A stretch of 14,314 nt of DNA, taken from Treponema sp. (lineage in GTDB: Bacteria > Spirochaetota > Spirochaetia > Treponematales > Treponemataceae). Position 1 is the stretch's first letter. Every line of letters starts with the position of its first letter. The translations under genes were made by a program, and so were the position numbers. This document shows positions 8,260 to 14,314 of this stretch, one piece after another. The notes beneath the pieces were generated by a model. The model did not search any database. It saw nothing but the letters and a program-made list of their open reading frames with translations, and was not told where the DNA came from. The stretch lies in assembly GCA_024691105.1 (NCBI GenBank), contig JAILNY010000144.1, forward strand, positions 1 to 14,314. Direction: 5' to 3'.

Positions 8260-10518
8260 CTATTCCCTGTAAATACTTTTTCTAATCCGCTTAACCGCAT
8301 CAGCCTTACCAAGCGCAAACTCGCGCACGATTTTTTCCGGCATCAGCATAAGCTGAACATACGCTTCATCGTTTCGTTTTTGAATTCCAACAGGCTGACC
8401 TAAAACCAAAGTCTTTCCGCCGTTAAACGAAAGCTCAACACTCTCGCCATTTTTTACCGCCTGTTCAATTACATAAACCTTGCCGCCAAAATCCATCGCG
8501 CTTGCATTAACACGCGCAAGTCTGAGCACACGCGCATCAAGCTGAGAAGCATTTACAATTACCTTGTGAATTACTCTAAGCTCAAGACTTTCGCGCTGTT
8601 CATTATCAAGTTCCAGTTCGTCAATTTTTGCAAACAATTCTTTTTCTATCTGTTCCGGATCTTTTACAGCAATTTCTTCTTTTGGTTTTTCAAAGCCGTG
8701 TTTATCATCAATTATTCTGCCTTCAATATTTAAAGGCAAAAAGCCTGCACTCATATTCTGCTGACTTGCAGTTTTTATTTTACCAACAAAATCAAGACCG
8801 CTTTCTTTTATAAGAGCCTGCAATTCTTCGTCAGAATTAACATCAAGTAAATAAATTCCCGGCGCAATTTTTGTGTGAATATGTGAAGCAAAATTTGAAT
8901 TATGTTCTGCAACAAGAGCCGCTTTGCCCTCGGCTTTAAATACGTAGCCTTTAAATACTGCGGCAGAGGAATAAGATGAATTCCATTCTTCAAGCTGCAC
9001 TAAAAGTGTCTCAGGAATTTGATACGAAGTTCGCTCCTGTAAAAGCTCTATAATCTGAACCGAGCTTAAGCCGGTATCAAATCCGCGCATTACACTCTGT
9101 CGCGAAATTGCAAAACTGCTTACCGTGTCGTAATGCTTTAACGACAAAAATTTCATTACAGGAATCATTTTGCTTACAGGATAACCCGGCATCAAGCTGA
9201 CATCCATTGCCGCATCAATGCTTAGCATCCCTTTAAGCGGCGCGTCCGCATCGTCCAAAGCGCGCGGCTTTTGTACTTCAGTCCTATCGCGCACAACACA
9301 ATAAACTGCAACATCCTTTTCAAGTTTGCCGCACTCAGTTACAACGCCAAGCAATACGGCCGCTTCAAACATACGCTCAAGTCCGCCAGACGTACTGACA
9401 CGCATTGCTTCTTCGTCACTTTTTCCGGCAAGTCTGGCGCGGCCTTCTTCCAATATGCGCGAAAAACGCGACCCGCCATCCCCAAGTCCAGCCCCCGCTC
9501 CAAGTCCCGCACCACGGTCACTTCCAGCACCACGGCCACTTTCAGCACCGCTTCTTATGCCGCGCGCTTCTACACGCGGACGCGCCGCCACAAGAAATCC
9601 TGTTCTCAAAAATAAATCTTTTGTAAAACAAGCGTCGCCAAGATTTACAAGCGTATCAATAAAAAGCTGTGCCTGCACCCTAAGATTATCACGGCTAAAA
9701 TGACCGCTGCTTGCAACAATTATATAAATTACTTCTGCAAAAAAATTTTCATTTACAAAATCGTTCAGCTTTGCAAAATCAAAATCTACACCGCGAAGGC
9801 TTTCTTTTAAAATTCCAAGATTTAAAAATGCATTATAAAGCACGCTGATTTTTGAAGCGTTTGCGCCAAAAATTTCCTGCGCAGATTCAAGCGCATGCTT
9901 TTTTAATGTTCCATCCTGCTTTGCAATATTCGGATGTTCAAACACATAAGACACAAAGCACGCAATAAATTCCTGCGTAATTACAGATTGACTGTCATCG
10001 CCTTTTTTAAATTCAATTTGAGGCAAAAGAGTTTTGACAGAAATTAAATCGTAAAACGCTTCTTCTAAAAGCGGATTAAGTTCAAAAATAAGATTTTCTG
10101 ATGCGCGGCCGTCAATGTGATAACCAGCCATGCGTGTTGAATCTAAAGAATTTCCCGCGCTCTTAAAAATTATAAGACGCTCTTCAAGATTTAAAAGTGT
10201 CTCGTACAAAAATGAATATGAATATGTATTTTCAAAAAATGAATATAATTTTTCTTCTGTTGCATCCGGAATAAAAACAACGGCGTTAATTATTTCAATT
10301 TCTTCTTTTGTTAAAAAACTTTTTATAACTACAAGATTATCTTTTTTACGAAAAAATCCTTCAAGACTTTCTATCAGCTTTTGCTTGTTGTACGGAGTTT
10401 TTATTTCTCCAAGGTACATTCGCATAACTTCAAAAAAGCGGTTTTCTTCAAGATGAAGAAAACTTTCCCGCCAGCGAAGAAGTCTCTTTGCATGTTCACT
10501 CATCACAGGCTCACGCAT
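8260..10518 (-). CDS. Helicase_C_3-domain protein, probable XPB helicase partner
   Basis: A 752-residue protein from the chosen ATG at 10518. An in-frame ATG at 10569 would give 769 residues and a 59-nt overlap, and one at 10503 would give 747. The 10518 start overlaps the helicase stop by 8 nt and has GGAGG 12 nt upstream. Numbering from the longest form, residues about 448-547 match the Helicase_C_3 domain (PF13625) also found at the N-terminus of XPB: a beta-rich start, ISRQSVMRGFDTGLSS, IIELLQERTSYQIPE, LEEWN. No Walker A or DExH box is present, so it has no motor. Residues 30-330 are helical and unassigned. Residues 331-367 are a Gly/Ala/Arg-rich repeat linker. The C-terminal part (about 650-769) is alpha/beta with basic ends. 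Adjacency and the shared domain suggest a cofactor of the helicase; this is inference. Confidence 0.82.
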   Translation of the reverse strand: MREPVMSEHAKRLLRWRESFLHLEENRFFEVMRMYLGEIKTPYNKQKLIESLEGFFRKKDNLVVIKSFLTKEEIEIINAVVFIPDATEEKLYSFFENTYSYSFLYETLLNLEERLIIFKSAGNSLDSTRMAGYHIDGRASENLIFELNPLLEEAFYDLISVKTLLPQIEFKKGDDSQSVITQEFIACFVSYVFEHPNIAKQDGTLKKHALESAQEIFGANASKISVLYNAFLNLGILKESLRGVDFDFAKLNDFVNENFFAEVIYIIVASSGHFSRDNLRVQAQLFIDTLVNLGDACFTKDLFLRTGFLVAARPRVEARGIRSGAESGRGAGSDRGAGLGAGAGLGDGGSRFSRILEEGRARLAGKSDEEAMRVSTSGGLERMFEAAVLLGVVTECGKLEKDVAVYCVVRDRTEVQKPRALDDADAPLKGMLSIDAAMDVSLMPGYPVSKMIPVMKFLSLKHYDTVSSFAISRQSVMRGFDTGLSSVQIIELLQERTSYQIPETLLVQLEEWNSSYSSAAVFKGYVFKAEGKAALVAEHNSNFASHIHTKIAPGIYLLDVNSDEELQALIKESGLDFVGKIKTASQQNMSAGFLPLNIEGRIIDDKHGFEKPKEEIAVKDPEQIEKELFAKIDELELDNEQRESLELRVIHKVIVNASQLDARVLRLARVNASAMDFGGKVYVIEQAVKNGESVELSFNGGKTLVLGQPVGIQKRNDEAYVQLMLMPEKIVREFALGKADAVKRIRKSIYRE
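9482..9544. repeat. Imperfect 18-bp tandem repeats inside the helicase-partner gene
   Basis: Two adjacent repeat pairs with an 18-bp period are visible. The better one, at 9509-9526 and 9527-9544, matches at 16 of 18 positions (GCACCACGGTCACTTCCA and GCACCACGGCCACTTTCA). The weaker one is at 9482-9499 and 9500-9517. The unit is a multiple of three, so copy-number change alters linker length without a frameshift. The encoded stretch is Gly/Ala/Arg/Asp/Ser-rich. The patch is far more GC-rich than the surrounding gene. Confidence 0.75.
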
Positions 10519-12406
10519 TTTCACAAAGCGCCTCCGTATCAAAAACCGCAAATGATGAAGCATCCGCATATTTTATTATGCGGTAAGTATATCCCTGCTC
10601 AGCCAAAAACTTTTGTCTGTTAGAACCAAAATCTTCTTCTACTGTATTACGCGTAATCAAAGTAAAAAATCTTGAAGTGCGTTCTTTTGGACGCAAGATT
10701 CTACCAAGGCGCTGTGCTTCTTCCTGACGGCTTCCAAAAGTTCCTGACACCTGAACTGCCATCGACGCATCCGGCAAATCAACCGCAAAGTTTGCAACCT
10801 TAGAAACAACCAGCACTTTTATTTTACCCGACTTAAAATCTGCATAAATTTGATCACGCACAGAGTTTGGAGTCTTTCCGGTAATAATCGGAACATTTAA
10901 CAGTTTTGAAATTTCTTCCAGCTGACTCAAATACTGTCCGATGATAAGAATTTTGTCATCACTGAATTTTTGAACAAGCTCCTGAACGACTTTTATCTTA
11001 ACAGGATTTTCACTTGCAATACGATGCTTTTCACGCGGAAGGGCTACCGCATATTCAAGTTCCTTCTGTTCCTCTAAGTCAAGACGCACTTCGATACATT
11101 CTGCCTTTGCAATCCATCCGGTCTGCTCTAAATCCTTCCACGGAACATCATAGCGTTTAGGACCAACAAGGCTGAACACATATCCCTGACAGCCATCCTC
11201 ACGCACGAGAGTCGCAGTAAGACCGACACGGCGTACCGCCTGCAGTTCAGCCACGACTCGGAATACAGGTGCCGGAAGCATGTGAACTTCGTCATAAACA
11301 ATAAGGCCCCACGGACGTTCTCTGAAAATTGAAAAATGCGGATAAGGCCCAGTCTTGTCAGGGCGCCAGGTTAAAATCTGATAAGTTGCAATTGTAATCG
11401 GTTTGATTGTTTTTTCTTCTCCGGTATATTCTGCAATCATGTCACGACTGATGTCTGTTTTATCAACAAGCTCATCTATCCATTGATGAACTGCCGTAAT
11501 ATTTGTTGTTACAATCAGAGTACTTGTCTTAAGCATTGTCATTATCTGCATTCCGACAATGGTCTTTCCCGCCCCGCAAGGAAGCACTATTGTTCCAAAG
11601 CCTGTTCCAGGGCCTTTGTCACCGACAATCGCTTTTGCTGCCTCAACCTGATAGTTACGGACAGACATCTGTTTACCGGACGATGTTGTTGTGCGCATAT
11701 TAATTTCAAGCGGTTCACCGTCACTAAGCGGAACTTCATCCTTTACAGGCCAGCCAAGTTCGATTAACTTTTGCTTAATCGTTCCACGGTCTGTCAAAAG
11801 CAGAAGGAATGATTTTTTTTGATGACACGGACTTAAATATTTTTTGAGCGCCGGGTTTGATTCAATCTGTTTGTAAATTGCTTCTGTCTCGGCACGGAGA
11901 ATAAGATATTCTTCTTTTGGAGTCTTCGCTTCGTTGTCGTCAACGCCGCCCACTTCATACGACCGCGCGCTGTCACCGTCCGCGCCGTCATTAGATGTAC
12001 CGCCATTAGATGCACCGCCAAGCGACAAGTCATCTTCTGCGGCCGGCACAATGACAAGCTTTCCAAAGCGGCTTGCAGTTTCTTCTATCCACATTTCTAC
12101 CGACTGAGGAACATCAAAGCGCGAGTACTTTCTTAAAACTGCAATCGCATCAGCAAAAGTAAAACCGGCACTAGTCGCATTCCACAAAGAAAGCGGCGTT
12201 AATCTATATGTATGCAAATGTTCAGGAGAGCGTTCAAGCTCTGCAAAAGGAATCAGCGCATTACGACATTCCTCAGCAAGCGGAGCATGAACGTCCATAA
12301 GAATAGTTCTATCACTCTGCACTATAAGCGGATTAAGCATTCTGTTCATCTGTGCATTTGAATCTGTTTTTAAATTGTCATCTGTTTTACAAAAATTATT
12401 TTGCAT
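10511..12406 (-). CDS. XPB/Rad25-type superfamily 2 DNA helicase
   Basis: A 631-residue ATP-dependent 3'-5' DNA helicase of the bacterial XPB (ERCC3/Rad25) family. Residues about 25-120 are a Helicase_C_3 domain (PLIVQSDRTILM, YRLTPLSLWNATSAGF). Residues 126-160 are a Gly/Ser/Asn/Asp linker with short repeats. The motor starts near 245: Walker A LPCGAGKT with Lys281, Walker B DEVH at 372-375, motif III TAT at 397-399, then Arg402-Glu403-Asp404, the RED motif that marks XPB proteins. The second RecA domain has IIGQYLSQL at 488, VLVVSKVANFAVDLP at 531 (motif V) and QRLGRILR at 565-572 (motif VI). All core motifs are intact. T. pallidum encodes a member of this family. A role in DNA repair or transcription-coupled unwinding fits the family; the bacterial role is poorly defined. 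The start codon lies inside an inverted repeat, 8 nt after a TATAAT. Confidence 0.93.
   Translation of the reverse strand: MQNNFCKTDDNLKTDSNAQMNRMLNPLIVQSDRTILMDVHAPLAEECRNALIPFAELERSPEHLHTYRLTPLSLWNATSAGFTFADAIAVLRKYSRFDVPQSVEMWIEETASRFGKLVIVPAAEDDLSLGGASNGGTSNDGADGDSARSYEVGGVDDNEAKTPKEEYLILRAETEAIYKQIESNPALKKYLSPCHQKKSFLLLLTDRGTIKQKLIELGWPVKDEVPLSDGEPLEINMRTTTSSGKQMSVRNYQVEAAKAIVGDKGPGTGFGTIVLPCGAGKTIVGMQIMTMLKTSTLIVTTNITAVHQWIDELVDKTDISRDMIAEYTGEEKTIKPITIATYQILTWRPDKTGPYPHFSIFRERPWGLIVYDEVHMLPAPVFRVVAELQAVRRVGLTATLVREDGCQGYVFSLVGPKRYDVPWKDLEQTGWIAKAECIEVRLDLEEQKELEYAVALPREKHRIASENPVKIKVVQELVQKFSDDKILIIGQYLSQLEEISKLLNVPIITGKTPNSVRDQIYADFKSGKIKVLVVSKVANFAVDLPDASMAVQVSGTFGSRQEEAQRLGRILRPKERTSRFFTLITRNTVEEDFGSNRQKFLAEQGYTYRIIKYADASSFAVFDTEALCENA
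11990..12019. repeat. 15-bp tandem repeat in the helicase linker
   Basis: Two copies, ATTAGATGTACCGCC (11990-12004) and ATTAGATGCACCGCC (12005-12019), differ at one base and encode GGTSN and GGASN in the linker between the Helicase_C_3 domain and the motor. The unit keeps frame, so copy number can vary without breaking the gene. Confidence 0.8.
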
Positions 12407-12450
12407 AGCAGAATATTATACATTTTAAACTATGTTTCTGCTATGCAAAA
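12399..12450. repeat. 15-bp perfect inverted repeat spanning the helicase start codon
   Basis: Arms TTTTGCATAGCAGAA (12399-12413) and TTCTGCTATGCAAAA (12436-12450) are perfect reverse complements around a 22-nt AT-rich centre. With a two-base gap the similarity extends outward to 12391 and 12460. The left arm contains the helicase ATG (12404-12406). The right arm contains the TAG (12441-12443) of the upstream small ORF. It could be a hairpin, an operator or the scar of an inverted duplication. A terminator is less likely because no clean T run follows on either strand. Confidence 0.85.
12415..12420 (-). promoter_or_regulatory. Candidate -10 element for a leaderless helicase transcript
   Basis: On the minus strand a consensus TATAAT occupies 12420-12415, in the centre of the inverted repeat. 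Eight bases (ATTCTGCT) separate it from the helicase ATG, so a transcript starting at the usual distance would begin at or just before the start codon. No good -35 box is found 16-18 nt upstream, and no Shine-Dalgarno sequence precedes the ATG, which agrees with leaderless or coupled translation. A match of this size can occur by chance in AT-rich DNA. Confidence 0.45.
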
Positions 12451-12671
12451 ATTAATTTTTTTTCAACTCCATCAAGAGTAGTCTTGGAAACAAGAATCTT
12501 ATTTCTATCCAAAGAACTGTCATATTCATAATAAGATTCGGTCCAGCCATAAATTTCTTCCTGATTTCCATTGTCAGGATTTTCTCTGTACCACTTGTAA
12601 GAAAGTCTTCCAGAGTCATCTTCGGGAAATTGAATAGCGCAAATATTTTTTTGCGCATGATACACTTGCAT
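12441..12671 (-). CDS. Small hypothetical protein or gene remnant, Ig-like fragment
   Basis: An open frame of 76 codons in the otherwise empty stretch between helicase and HU. The product reads like real protein: SGRLSYKWYREN, EEIYGWTESYYEYD, NKILVSKTTLDGVEKK. The Tyr-Lys-Trp-Tyr start and strand/turn spacing recall bacterial Ig-like repeats of exported proteins. There is no signal peptide, and the ribosome-binding candidate (AGGAA, 11 nt before the ATG) is weak. It may be the 3' remnant of a larger surface-protein gene, not a working gene. Its stop lies in the inverted repeat next to the helicase start. No function is assigned. Confidence 0.4.
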   Translation of the reverse strand: MQVYHAQKNICAIQFPEDDSGRLSYKWYRENPDNGNQEEIYGWTESYYEYDSSLDRNKILVSKTTLDGVEKKLIFA

Positions 12672-12692
12672 TTTTGAAGGTATTCCTATAGA
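12666..12692 (+). promoter_or_regulatory. Weak promoter candidate for the HU gene
   Basis: TTGCAT (12666-12671) and TATAGA (12687-12692) are 15 bp apart, shorter than the ideal 17. An alternative is TTGAAG (12674-12679) with TTAAAT (12697-12702) at 17 bp. One promoter must lie here, because HU is preceded only by opposite-strand sequence, but which boxes are used is uncertain. Confidence 0.35.
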
Positions 12693-12731
12693 CTTATTAA
12701 ATACTAATCTATTATTTGTGGGAGAATAATA

Positions 12732-13010
12732 ATGAACAAAGCAGAATTAGTTGATGCTGTAGCAAAAGACACAGGTCTTACAAAAAAAGATGCAGAAGCA
12801 GCTTTAAAATCAATCACAGAAACAATCTCTAAAGAACTTACTAAAGGACATGATGTTTCACTTATCGGATTTGGAACTTTCAGTGTAGGAAAAAGAGCTG
12901 CACGCACAGGCCGCAACCCTCTTACAGGCGAAACAATCAAAATTGCTGCAAGCAAATCACCAAAATTTAAGGCTGGAAAGGCTCTTAAAGACAAAGTTAA
13001 CAAGAAATAA
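12732..13010 (+). CDS. hup: HU family DNA-binding protein
   Basis: A 92-residue histone-like nucleoid protein that binds and bends DNA as a dimer. The whole family pattern is visible: the helical dimerisation half MNKAELVDAVAKDTGLTKKD, the turn GFGTF at 46-50, the beta-arm with RNP at 61-63 whose proline intercalates into DNA, and the closing FKAGKALKD. Length and motifs are those of a normal, intact HU. GGGAG at 12720-12724, seven nt before the ATG, is a good ribosome-binding site. The gene stands alone between the leftward cluster and the rightward FGGY kinase and has its own strong terminator. HU and IHF subunits are hard to separate by sequence alone; the arm and length fit HU best. Confidence 0.96.
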   Translation: MNKAELVDAVAKDTGLTKKDAEAALKSITETISKELTKGHDVSLIGFGTFSVGKRAARTGRNPLTGETIKIAASKSPKFKAGKALKDKVNKK

Positions 13011-13028
13011 GTTTTTTTTTCTTTAACA

Positions 13029-13083
13029 AAATCCGGTTTTTGATGACGCAGGTTAAGCATGTATCAGAAACCGGATTTTTTTT
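13029..13083 (+). terminator. Intrinsic terminator of the HU gene
   Basis: A long stem (about 16 bp, including the arm AATCCGGTTT paired with AAACCGGATT) is formed by 13029-13044 and 13063-13078 with an 18-nt loop, and is followed by a T run at 13076-13083. It starts about 18 nt after the HU stop. Confidence 0.88.
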
Positions 13084-13200
13084 GCCCTCATCCGCACCCT
13101 GCCCTGACCGCGCAGCCAAACCGTCCGATCCGCACCCCGTCCCCGCGATTTTTCTCCGACAAATTCCAGAAATCCCGCGGTCCGCGATTTTTTTTGCCCT
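13074..13200. repeat. GC/C-rich intergenic spacer with short direct repeats
   Basis: The spacer between HU and the FGGY kinase is markedly C-rich, unlike its neighbours. It holds two exact copies of GATTTTTTTTGCCCT (13074-13088 and 13186-13200), two copies of ATCCGCACCC (13090-13099 and 13128-13137), and CGCGATTTTT near 13144 and 13183. No convincing coding frame is present: the longest rightward frame runs through the HU terminator and is Pro/Ser/Arg-rich. The repeats may be part of a dispersed intergenic element. Confidence 0.6.
13170..13195 (+). terminator. Second terminator-like hairpin
   Basis: A short CGCG/CGCG stem with a GTC loop (13176-13186), extendable through AAAT/ATTT with two bulged bases, is followed by eight T (13188-13195). 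It repeats the stem-plus-T-run plan of the HU terminator and could back it up. The short stem makes this uncertain. Confidence 0.35.
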
Positions 13201-13224
13201 GACGCACTTTTTTTTCGTTACAAT

Positions 13225-13252
13225 TTGACATTATTGGAGTACAATATATGGT
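13225..13252 (+). promoter_or_regulatory. Candidate promoter of the FGGY kinase gene
   Basis: A perfect -35 TTGACA at 13225-13230 is followed after 16 bp by TATGGT (13247-13252). A TACAAT at 13240-13245 is closer to consensus but badly spaced from that -35. A leader of about 35 nt and an AAGGAG at 13276-13281, 11 nt before the ATG, follow. Confidence 0.5.
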
Positions 13253-13292
13253 AGAAAAATATCAAAGTTTTTTCTAAGGAGTATCTCTTTTT

Positions 13293-14314
13293 ATGTCTAA
13301 TGCTGTAAAAGAATTTATCGAAGGCGGAAATGCCTGTCTCGGACTTGAGTTTGGATCTACAAGAATCAAAGCTGTTTTGATTGATGAACAGAATAAACCA
13401 ATTGCATCAGGGGCCTTTGACTGGGAAAATTCCTTAGACAACGGAATTTGGACTTATTCAATCGATGAAATTCATAACGGTCTTTCCACCTGTTATGCAA
13501 ACCTTAAAAAAGATGTGCAGGAAAAATTCGGCGCAAAACTTACAAAACTTAAAGCAATGGGAATCAGTGCAATGATGCACGGCTATCTTGCCTTTGACAA
13601 AGACGACAAACTTTTGGTTCCTTTCAGAACCTGGCGCAATACAATCACTGGCGAAGCTTCAGAAAAACTTTCTTCACTTTTTAATTATCCGATTCCAGAG
13701 CGCTGGAGTATTTCACACCTTTACCAGGCAATGCTCAACAAAGAGCCGCATGTAAAAGACGTTGCATTCTTTACAACGCTTGCAGGCTATGTTCACTGGA
13801 AGCTTACAGGCCAGAAAGTTCTCGGTATCGGAGATGCATCCGGTATGTTCCCGGTAGACATGCAGACAAAGGCATACAATGCAAAAATGCTCGACGCTTT
13901 TGATGAACTTATCAAGCCTTACGGATTTGGTTATAAACTCGAAGACATTCTTCCAAAAATTCTTGTTGCAGGAGAGGCAGCAGGAACTTTAACTAGTGAC
14001 GGTGCTAAACTTCTGGATAAAGACGGCGACTTGGAGCCAGGCTTTATATTTGCTCCATCAGAAGGCGATGCCGGAACAGGAATGGTTGCTACAAACTCTG
14101 TACGCTCGCGCACAGGAAACGTTTCTGCCGGAACTTCTGTCTTTGCAATGGTTGTTCTTGAAAAAGAACTTTCTAAAGCCTACAACGGAAAAATTGACCT
14201 TGTAACAACTCCTTCTGGAGAGCTTACTGCAATGGCTCATGCAAACAACTGTACCGGTGAATATGACAAATGGATTAAGCTCTTTGGACAAGCCATCGCC
14301 GAATGCGGTTTTTC
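13293..14314 (+). CDS. FGGY-family carbohydrate kinase, xylulokinase-like (3' truncated by window)
   Basis: The first 340 codons of an ATP-dependent sugar kinase of the FGGY family; the 3' end lies outside the window. Residues 17-26 form the phosphate-binding loop (LEFGSTRIKA), with Glu19 where most members have Asp. MMHG at 94-97 corresponds to the QMHG sugar-binding motif of xylulokinases. FRTWRN at 111-116, LAGYVHWKLTG at 163-173 and GDASGMF at 180-186 match the family pattern. Asp259 in SEGDAGTGM is the likely catalytic base, and NVSAGTS at 276-282 belongs to the nucleotide site. The ATG at 13293 is chosen because of AAGGAG upstream and because homology-like sequence starts soon after. 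The substrate cannot be read from sequence: xylulose is the nearest named group, but L-ribulose or another ketose is possible. No neighbouring sugar-pathway gene is inside the window. Confidence 0.9.
   Translation, partial: MSNAVKEFIEGGNACLGLEFGSTRIKAVLIDEQNKPIASGAFDWENSLDNGIWTYSIDEIHNGLSTCYANLKKDVQEKFGAKLTKLKAMGISAMMHGYLAFDKDDKLLVPFRTWRNTITGEASEKLSSLFNYPIPERWSISHLYQAMLNKEPHVKDVAFFTTLAGYVHWKLTGQKVLGIGDASGMFPVDMQTKAYNAKMLDAFDELIKPYGFGYKLEDILPKILVAGEAAGTLTSDGAKLLDKDGDLEPGFIFAPSEGDAGTGMVATNSVRSRTGNVSAGTSVFAMVVLEKELSKAYNGKIDLVTTPSGELTAMAHANNCTGEYDKWIKLFGQAIAECGF

Noticed and set aside
9326..9703. A 125-codon rightward Pro/Ser/Ala/Arg-rich frame
   Set aside because: It is the antisense of the GC-rich linker of the helicase partner; the Pro/Ala/Ser repeats just mirror the Gly/Ala-rich linker codons.
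9482..12019. Short tandem repeats as a CRISPR array
   Set aside because: The repeats are 15 and 18 bp, adjacent without spacers, in frame in genes, and no cas-like gene is present.
12704..13060. A 118-codon leftward frame over HU
   Set aside because: It is the complement of a clear HU gene and runs into its terminator hairpin.
13040..13228. A 62-codon rightward frame after HU
   Set aside because: It starts inside the HU terminator loop, is Pro/Ser/Arg-rich, and covers the repeat-bearing spacer.
13293..13400. Glu instead of Asp in the FGGY phosphate loop as a sign of inactivity
   Set aside because: The other motifs, including the likely catalytic Asp259, are intact, so a conservative change here is more likely a subfamily trait.

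Overview
The window most likely comes from a spirochaete, probably a host-associated Treponema. This is an inference from protein style, not from a marker gene. The evidence is a bacterial XPB-type helicase with a Helicase_C_3 partner protein, a 7TM-sensor class III cyclase, a hybrid histidine kinase with an ABC-type periplasmic sensor, exported proteins of treponemal type, and moderately AT-rich DNA. There are no rRNA or tRNA genes, no transposase, no phage genes and no CRISPR array.

Layout. Positions 1-1163 (+) hold the 3' end of a probable lipoprotein gene and a complete gene for an exported, probably outer-membrane, beta-rich protein with a basic helical tail. Positions 1170-1245 hold two back-to-back intrinsic terminators, one for each converging transcript. 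Positions 1244-12406 (-) hold six tightly packed genes that could form one operon. In transcription order they are: XPB helicase; Helicase_C_3 protein without a motor; an AspA/AstE-type metallohydrolase with intact zinc ligands; a second AspA/AstE paralog that lost the first zinc histidine; a 7TM adenylate cyclase; and a 1233-residue hybrid sensor kinase. Junctions are 8 nt overlap, 48 nt gap, 4 nt overlap, 42 nt gap and 18 nt gap. Positions 12407-12731 hold a 15-bp inverted repeat around the helicase start codon, a small ORF or gene remnant (-), and the HU upstream region. An HU gene with a strong terminator follows (+). Then comes a GC- and C-rich repeat-bearing spacer of about 200 bp, and finally the first 340 codons of an FGGY carbohydrate kinase (+).

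How the genes may work together. The helicase and its partner share the Helicase_C_3 domain and are probably a functional DNA-unwinding or repair pair. The two AspA-like proteins are coupled by an ATGA overlap and probably form an enzyme plus pseudoenzyme pair. The cyclase and kinase are adjacent signalling proteins, one making cAMP and the other starting a phosphorelay. A link between the repair half and the signalling half rests only on colinearity.

The most interesting points are the palindrome and possible leaderless promoter at the helicase start, the tandem repeats in the linkers of both helicase-pair proteins, the enzyme/pseudoenzyme tandem, and the kinase ORF lying in frame with the cyclase behind a single amber codon.
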